This document shows, piece after piece, positions 59,920 to 64,000 of a DNA stretch of 64,000 nt. Origin of the DNA: Magnetospirillum aberrantis SpK (GTDB lineage Bacteria; Pseudomonadota; Alphaproteobacteria; Rhodospirillales; Magnetospirillaceae). The DNA is taken from the NCBI RefSeq assembly GCF_011022235.1, contig NZ_JAAIYP010000032.1, positions 49,959 to 113,958 of the forward strand. Direction: 5' to 3'. Each line of letters starts with the position of its first letter. Position 1 is the first letter of the stretch. Below the pieces are notes generated by a model. The model was not told the origin of the DNA. It was given only the letters and a program-made list of their open reading frames with translations, and made no database searches. A program made the translations under genes and the position numbers.

Positions 59920-60301
59920 GCATAAGCACAAAACGGTGGTTCCAGAAGAAGCCCCAAGCCATTGCATCAATTAATTCCGTAAAATTTTATCTTTAAGAAA
60001 GCCAAATATGCAGTAAGACTAGCAATACAAACAAAAGTACAGATATGGAGATTTTCCTGTTTTCAAGCCTGAACAGATTGGCTATCTTTGCCTTGTCGAG
60101 ACGGTGAGAAACCAGCTCCCATCGACAACCAATCTGCCGGGGGGCCTTCCCGCCCATCCCCACCCCCCTGCAGGGAAACGCCGCACCCATGGTGCGGCGT
60201 TTCCATTTTCAGGAGAAACAAACGCCTCCCCCTGATACGGCCTGCTCTCCTTTGATCGGCAGACTTGCCAAAGCCCCTGAAACCTCTTACAACGCGCGGC
60301 A
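59920..60301. other. 382-bp gap with terminator-like hairpin and structured AT-rich stretch
   Basis: AT-rich (about 59965-60060) against GC-rich neighbours. A perfect 14-bp stem with a CAT loop at 60174-60204 is followed by ATTTTC, 255 nt after hupV. An inverted pair CAGATTGG (60074-60081) and CCAATCTG (60129-60136) closes a possible long stem. The region could code a small RNA ending at the hairpin, or just the hupV 3' leader-out. I saw no likely protein gene here. Confidence 0.45.
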
Positions 60302-60378
60302 CGGGGAGTAGCTCAGCCTGGTAGAGCATGGCGTTTGGGACGCCAGGGCCGCAAGTTCGAATCTTGTCTCCCCGACCA
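60302..60378 (+). tRNA. tRNA-Pro (TGG)
   Basis: 77 nt with the CCA end encoded. Acceptor arms CGGGGAG (60302-60308) and CTCCCCG (60368-60374) pair fully. The anticodon arm TGGCG/CGCCA carries the loop TTTGGGA with anticodon TGG at 60336-60338. The T arm has GTTCGAATC. It is a single tRNA gene, with no integrase next to it. Confidence 0.95.
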
Positions 60379-60630
60379 TTTATCAATAACGTTCAATGCC
60401 TTAAGTGGATATGACGCAGATCCGGGGGCGGTGCTGTTAGGTGCCGGCACAAACTATTATATTAGGCGGTAAACTGAAGGGCGCGTCGCCGCCTGTTGTT
60501 GCTCGTTGAGCAGTACGTCAGTAACATCTCCAGCATAGGCCTGATTTGGGACCTATACCGTTGAGGTCTTGCCGCTGAACTCGGTTCGGCGTATGGGATG
60601 ATGATCCCATATCCCTCCCACGAGGCACGA
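60379..60630. promoter_or_regulatory. Upstream region of mucR
   Basis: No gene. It is moderately AT-rich near 60450-60470 (ACTATTATATTAGG, a -10-like TATATT) and has a small hairpin TGCTC-GTT-GAGCA around 60500. It is likely the mucR promoter; MucR-family genes are usually autoregulated through AT-rich DNA. Confidence 0.4.
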
Positions 60631-61182
60631 ATGCTGAAGCAGACCGCGAAGTTGGTCGCCGCTTGCCTGCGCAACAATTCCCTGAGCGTCGACGAACTTC
60701 CCGAGTTGATCAAGGCGATCCACCACAGCCTGGCGACGGTCGGGGAAGCTCCTGCTGCTACGGAAGTCCCGGTTCCCGTCTTACCGATCAAGAAATCGGT
60801 GCAGCCGGACTACATCGTCTGCCTGGAAGACGGCAAGAAGCTGAAAATGCTGAAGCGCCACCTCATGACCACCTACGGCATGACTCCGGACGAATACCGG
60901 GCCAAGTGGGGCTTGCCGCCGGACTATCCCATGGTCGCACCCAATTACGCTTTACATCGGTCCTCGCTGGCCAAGGAAAGTGGCCTGGGGCGCAAGCCTG
61001 CTGCCCTGGGCGAAGCGACAGCGCCAATTCCCGCCAAGGCTCACAAGTCCAAACTGGGGCTGGGTGCCAAGGTGGCTGCTGAGCCAGCCGTGGAGCCCGA
61101 GATTGCTCAGCCGACGGCAGTTGCGGGCAAACCTGCGCACCGCTATCCGGCCAGCCGCTGGGCTAGCAAGACAACCGACTGA
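60631..61182 (+). CDS. MucR/Ros-family zinc-finger regulator
   Basis: 183 aa from ATG 60631, which has GAGG 6 nt upstream (ATG 60598 would add 11 residues). The Ros/MucR core is plain: YIVCLEDGKKLKMLKRHL, then TYGMTPDEYRAKWGLP and YPMVAPNYALHRSSLAKE. The Cys2His2-like zinc site binds AT-rich DNA. The C-terminal 55 residues are a variable Ala/Pro/Lys tail. MucR proteins act like H-NS in Alphaproteobacteria, controlling exopolysaccharide, motility and quorum sensing; the LuxR/LuxI genes are next to it. Confidence 0.92.
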   Translation: MLKQTAKLVAACLRNNSLSVDELPELIKAIHHSLATVGEAPAATEVPVPVLPIKKSVQPDYIVCLEDGKKLKMLKRHLMTTYGMTPDEYRAKWGLPPDYPMVAPNYALHRSSLAKESGLGRKPAALGEATAPIPAKAHKSKLGLGAKVAAEPAVEPEIAQPTAVAGKPAHRYPASRWASKTTD

Positions 61183-61335
61183 ACAGCAGGAAGCCGCCAC
61201 CAACTGGCGCGTCTTTTCGTCCCACCACCAGCGACAAGCGCCACCCAGGGTCTACCAATCGTGGAATGGCATAGTCAGCCAAAGTACATTGGTTGCCATA
61301 CAGCCAGATGGCGGCGCGATTTCGTAGTCCACTCC

Positions 61336-61356
61336 CTAAGAAAGTCGTTTTCTTAG
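61336..61356. other. Hairpin between mucR and luxR
   Basis: CTAAGAAA (61336-61343) and TTTCTTAG (61349-61356) form an 8-bp stem with loop GTCGT. Without a T-run; may end mucR transcription or be a regulator site ahead of luxR. The rest of the 61183-61414 gap shows nothing I can name. Confidence 0.4.
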
Positions 61357-61414
61357 TGGCCACACACGCTTTAAACTTGCACAGAACCCCATGTGTTAGT
61401 GATGAGTGCGCGCC

Positions 61415-62149
61415 ATGAACGAGCACGTCGTGGACGATTTCATTACCGCCCTCCAAGGCGCCACTACGGTGGAAGGCGCGCGCGACCTCTTCACCAAGAC
61501 ATTGCAGCAGTTGGAGGTCGGCCACTACGCCTATCTCGGCCTGCGCTTTCGCGGCAGCGGGCCACGCGGGCGCCCCTTCTTCATCACCACCTATCCCCAG
61601 CCATGGGTCGAGCATTACGACGGCAACAATTACCTTCAGATCGACCCGGTCATGCTGGAGGCGCCGTCACGCAGCACCCCCATGCATTGGGGAACCCGCG
61701 AACACCGCAAGACCGTGACACCGCGGCAAAAAAAGTTCCTGAACGAAGCGGCGGAAATGGGGCTGTGCCAGGGCAGCGCCATCCCCATCCATGCCGCCGG
61801 CGGCGAATTCGGTCTGGTCAGCGTGGCCATCGACGCCACGCCCCGTCAATTCACCGCCTTGATGCGGGCGCATCAGCACCAACTGCACCTGCTATCGCTT
61901 TATTACCACGCCCACGTCGCCGAGAACTTCATCAGCAACGAAAGCCCCAAGGTGTCGGTGACCAGCCGCGAACGCGAATGCCTGTTGTGGTCGGCACTGG
62001 GCAAAAGTTCGTGGGATATCTCCGAAATCCTCAACATCTCCGAGGCGACGGTGAACTTCCACATGCAAAACGCCATGCGCAAGCTCGAGGTCTATTCGCG
62101 CCCGCACGCCATCGTCAAAGCGGTGATGATGGGCATCATCAACCCCTGA
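61415..62149 (+). CDS. luxR: LuxR-type AHL-responsive regulator
   Basis: 244 aa from ATG 61415 (GTG 61406 adds three residues; no strong ribosome-binding site). Ligand-pocket residues of LuxR proteins are in place: WVEHYDGNNYLQIDPV (Trp, Tyr, Asp-Pro) and the next Trp in PMHWG. The C-terminal helix-turn-helix is SRERECLLWSALGKSSWDIS then ATVNFHMQNAMRKL. It should bind an acyl-homoserine lactone and act at lux boxes. The synthase gene lies 149 nt downstream. Confidence 0.93.
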   Translation: MNEHVVDDFITALQGATTVEGARDLFTKTLQQLEVGHYAYLGLRFRGSGPRGRPFFITTYPQPWVEHYDGNNYLQIDPVMLEAPSRSTPMHWGTREHRKTVTPRQKKFLNEAAEMGLCQGSAIPIHAAGGEFGLVSVAIDATPRQFTALMRAHQHQLHLLSLYYHAHVAENFISNESPKVSVTSRERECLLWSALGKSSWDISEILNISEATVNFHMQNAMRKLEVYSRPHAIVKAVMMGIINP

Positions 62150-62162
62150 GCCCGCCCCCGTG

Positions 62163-62194
62163 CCGGCGGACGGCACCGCCGTCCGCCGGATTTT
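62163..62194 (+). terminator. Intrinsic terminator after luxR
   Basis: An 11-bp GC stem (62163-62173 with 62179-62189), loop of 5 nt, then ATTTTC. Separates luxR from luxI. Confidence 0.85.
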
Positions 62195-62219
62195 CACCGT
62201 CCGGGCACCGGGCGGCAAC

Positions 62220-62235
62220 CTATCAGTTCTGCTAG
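62220..62235. promoter_or_regulatory. Candidate lux box upstream of luxI
   Basis: CTATCAGTTCTGCTAG agrees with its reverse complement at 12 of 16 positions (CTA...TAG ends, CAG/CTG inner arms). It lies 63 nt before the luxI start, where an activator site for LuxR-type proteins is expected. Confidence 0.55.
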
Positions 62236-62298
62236 CACCCTAAATCCCCCGAACAAGTCACCAATAGCCGTGTTGGAACGGCTATCGGGAGACTCCCC

Positions 62299-62928
62299 AT
62301 GCAGGGATTGGGTGTTTACGGATCGGACTACTTCACTCCGTCCGAACAAGTCCTCAGCTCCATGTTCCGTTTGCGTCACCGGGTGTTCAAGGAACGCCTG
62401 GACTGGGACGTTCCCAGCCGCGACGGGCTCGAGCACGACCAGTTCGACGAGGAAGAACCGGTCTACCTGGCCTATCATGGCGAAACCGGCGACGTGGTCG
62501 GGTGCGTGCGCCTGTTGGCCACCACCGGCCCCAACATGATCCGCGACATCTTCCCCGATCTGGCGGACGAAACGATCCCCGCCGACACCAAGGTCTGGGA
62601 AGTCAGCCGTTTCGGCATCGACGCCGGCGACACCCCGCTGGGGGCCGGCCAGATCAACACCATCACCTATGCCCTGGTCGCCGGCATTCACGAAGTCGGG
62701 CTTGACCATGGCATCACCCACATGGTCGCGGTCATGGACGTGCGTATCGAACGCATCCTGCGCCGCGCCGGTTGCGCCATGCGCCGTATCGGCAAGCCCC
62801 GCCGCATCGGCAATTGCGTGGCGCTGGCCGTCGAATTCCAAGTCTGTCCCAACGCCCTGGAAGACATCCGCCGCAATGGCGGACTGGATGGCCGGGTAGC
62901 CCAACTCCCCCTGGAAAAAGTCGCGTAA
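62299..62928 (+). CDS. luxI: Acyl-homoserine-lactone synthase
   Basis: 209 aa. The key LuxI residues are in place: the RLRHRVFKERLDW segment (Arg, Phe30, Trp36), D49 with FD, and E101/R104 in WEVSRFG. It makes an acyl-homoserine lactone from S-adenosylmethionine and acyl-ACP; chain length cannot be read. It is under the candidate lux box and followed 12 nt on by a 60-aa ORF. Confidence 0.95.
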   Translation: MQGLGVYGSDYFTPSEQVLSSMFRLRHRVFKERLDWDVPSRDGLEHDQFDEEEPVYLAYHGETGDVVGCVRLLATTGPNMIRDIFPDLADETIPADTKVWEVSRFGIDAGDTPLGAGQINTITYALVAGIHEVGLDHGITHMVAVMDVRIERILRRAGCAMRRIGKPRRIGNCVALAVEFQVCPNALEDIRRNGGLDGRVAQLPLEKVA

Positions 62929-62940
62929 AGGAGAGAAAAC

Positions 62941-63123
62941 ATGTCCAAGGCCAAGGATATCGAGGTCGCCCTCTATTACCTGCAATCGGAATGCTACAAG
63001 GCGGGGTATCCCGAAACCGGTTACCTTCTGGAAGTCGCCCGCCTGTCACTGGACGACGCCAATCAGGCCAAGCGCGCCGAAGCGCCCAAGATTCCCAGCA
63101 ATGTCGTCCGTCTGCGGGCTTGA
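62941..63123 (+). CDS. Small protein downstream of luxI
   Basis: 60 aa, with a good ribosome-binding site (AAGGAGAGAAAAC before ATG). Helical and soluble: SKAKDIEVALYYLQSECYKA, then TGYLLEVARLSLDDANQ. No family recognised. It shares the luxI transcript and a terminator 24 nt on, so it is probably expressed with the AHL synthase. Confidence 0.7.
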   Translation: MSKAKDIEVALYYLQSECYKAGYPETGYLLEVARLSLDDANQAKRAEAPKIPSNVVRLRA

Positions 63124-63146
63124 ACCATCTCTCCTTTGACGAAATC

Positions 63147-63177
63147 AAATGGCGGCCGCGTCGCGGTCGCCATTTTT
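63147..63177 (+). terminator. Intrinsic terminator after the luxI operon
   Basis: Stem of 13 bp with one G-T pair (AAATGGCGGCCGC with GCGGTCGCCATTT), ending in TTTTTGC. Confidence 0.85.
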
Positions 63178-63331
63178 GCTGGGATATGACTATGATGCGA
63201 CCCGGATAACGGGAATAGACTGCCATTCGCCCCTCAACATGGTATACAGGACCCGGCCGCATCCCAAAGACCTGACGGCGGGTGTCCGTGGTGGCCAGGA
63301 CATTCCTCCGACCACCAACAGGAACCATTCC

Positions 63332-63778
63332 GTGGCACCGATTGCGGACAAACCCCGGGGGCGAGCCAACGACGTGGACATTCACGTCGGCCAACGCATC
63401 CGATTGCGCCGGACCATCATGGGGCTCAGCCAGGAAAAGCTGGCCGCGGCCTTGGGCCTGACCTTCCAGCAGGTTCAGAAATACGAACGCGGCGCCAACC
63501 GTGTCGGCGCCTCGCGTTTGTTCGACCTTGCCCGCATCCTCGAAGTCCCCGTCGGATTCTTTTTCGATGGTCTGGCCCCCGCCGAGCCGGAGCCGCCGGT
63601 CGCCCCCCCCAGCGATATCCCCACTCCGCCCGCCGTCGGCATGGAACTGAAACGCGAAACCCTGGAACTGGTCCGCGCCTTTCATTGCATTTCCGACCCG
63701 ATTGTGCGACGCCGCGTCTACGACCTTGCCCGCGCCCTGGCGGACAGGGCGCTGGCGAACCACGACATGGGGCGTTGA
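63332..63778 (+). CDS. XRE-family regulator, PraR-like
   Basis: 148 aa from GTG 63332, which has AGGA 9 nt upstream. Upstream in-frame ATGs (63149, 63239) are poorly supported. The Cro/C1-type helix-turn-helix is DVDIHVGQRIRLRRTIMGLS, then QEKLAAALGLTFQQVQKYER. The sequence GANRVGASRLFDLARILEVP is very like PraR-type regulators of Alphaproteobacteria, which affect quorum sensing and attachment in rhizobia. Its place next to luxRI fits such a role (inference). Confidence 0.82.
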   Translation: MAPIADKPRGRANDVDIHVGQRIRLRRTIMGLSQEKLAAALGLTFQQVQKYERGANRVGASRLFDLARILEVPVGFFFDGLAPAEPEPPVAPPSDIPTPPAVGMELKRETLELVRAFHCISDPIVRRRVYDLARALADRALANHDMGR

Positions 63779-63809
63779 CGGTCCTTCAGCGCTTCCCCCC
63801 AAAAAAAGG

Positions 63810-63949
63810 TTCATCGCCGGATTCCGGGACGCTGCTGTTCAATCCGTGTCACTCTGGCCAAGCATAGCGCGAGCCGGGCTCCACGGTGCCATTTCCCGCC
63901 ATGGTTTCCCGCTTTCGCGGGCATCCGTCTCCCGGAATTCGGCGATGAA
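63810..63949. repeat. 140-bp element with 20-bp inverted ends
   Basis: Ends 63810-63829 and 63930-63949 are inverted copies over 20 bp with one mismatch. The inside holds a short palindrome TCCCGCTTTCGCGGG. No ORF. Fits a MITE- or REP-like element, or a long hairpin in an RNA. No clear target-site duplication. Confidence 0.5.
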
Positions 63950-63951
63950 TC

Positions 63952-63987
63952 AAAAAAAACGGCCCCAGCCTTTCCAGGCCAGGGCCG
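63952..63987 (-). terminator. Intrinsic terminator for a leftward gene beyond the window
   Basis: On the minus strand, a 12-bp stem (63960-63971 with 63976-63987, two G-T pairs) with a GGAA tetraloop is followed by eight T. So a leftward gene must end just past 64000. Confidence 0.8.
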
Positions 63988-64000
63988 CTTCAGATCACGT

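Noticed and set aside
59993..60190. 65-codon minus-strand ORF with a hydrophobic C-terminus
   Set aside because: It starts in the loop of the 14-bp hairpin, has no ribosome-binding site, and shows no family match.
63801..63960. A-runs on both sides of the inverted-repeat element as a target-site duplication
   Set aside because: The right A-run is the T-tract of the minus-strand terminator, so the likeness is probably chance.

Overview
The window is about 64 kb of GC-rich DNA, densely packed with genes. It looks like chromosomal DNA of an alphaproteobacterium of the Rhodospirillales, Magnetospirillum/Phaeospirillum-like. This is inferred from gene content: a MucR/Ros regulator, a DUF2336 protein, HupUV regulatory hydrogenase, NnrS proteins, a PraR-like XRE regulator and a GH17-GT2 glucan synthase. 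No database search was possible. There is one tRNA (Pro, TGG). I saw no rRNA, CRISPR array, prophage or complete insertion sequence.

Layout. 1-5.8 kb: a truncated ChaC, a MaoC hydratase, DUF4197 and AsmA-family envelope proteins, then an aldehyde dehydrogenase with its DUF779 partner. 6.2-13.2 kb: a same-strand metal island made of feoA-feoB-feoC, two small HMA2-type proteins, three small membrane-anchored or hydrophobic proteins and a P1B-type ATPase with an SCA motif in place of CPC. 13.2-21.6 kb: a divergent locus around a Fur-box-like dyad. Two amidotransferase-fold-like proteins lie on one side. On the other are a TonB-receptor-like barrel without a visible plug, an ABC transporter of the NitT/TauT type and two NnrS proteins. 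21.7-25.7 kb: cobK and cbiD (cobalamin), a cyclase-family hydrolase, DUF5320 and DUF134 genes that share a duplicated promoter motif, and a YdcF-type protein. 25.7-31.5 kb: a methyltransferase, a tail-anchored protein, trmJ, a chemoreceptor, MgtC and ChaN.

31.5-40.5 kb (minus strand): an uncharacterised 388-aa protein, a DUF2336 protein, a glutamine amidotransferase, and a complete branched-chain amino-acid ABC operon with two near-identical tandem binding proteins. 40.7-48 kb: an EAL-domain protein, a histidine kinase, ligA and a repeat protein. 48-57 kb: an RhlE-like helicase behind a structured leader, an extended IF-1, DUF4442, an orphan periplasmic binding protein, tex, and an NdvB-like synthase. 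57.5-60 kb: an isolated regulatory hydrogenase pair (hupU, hupV). 60-64 kb: tRNA-Pro, mucR, a luxR/luxI quorum-sensing pair with a candidate lux box, a 60-aa ORF, and an XRE regulator followed by a small inverted-repeat element.

The two best candidates for undescribed biology are the Feo/HMA2/SCA-ATPase island and the Fur-box-linked plugless-barrel/ABC/NnrS locus. Both are read from gene order and motifs. Their substrates are unknown.
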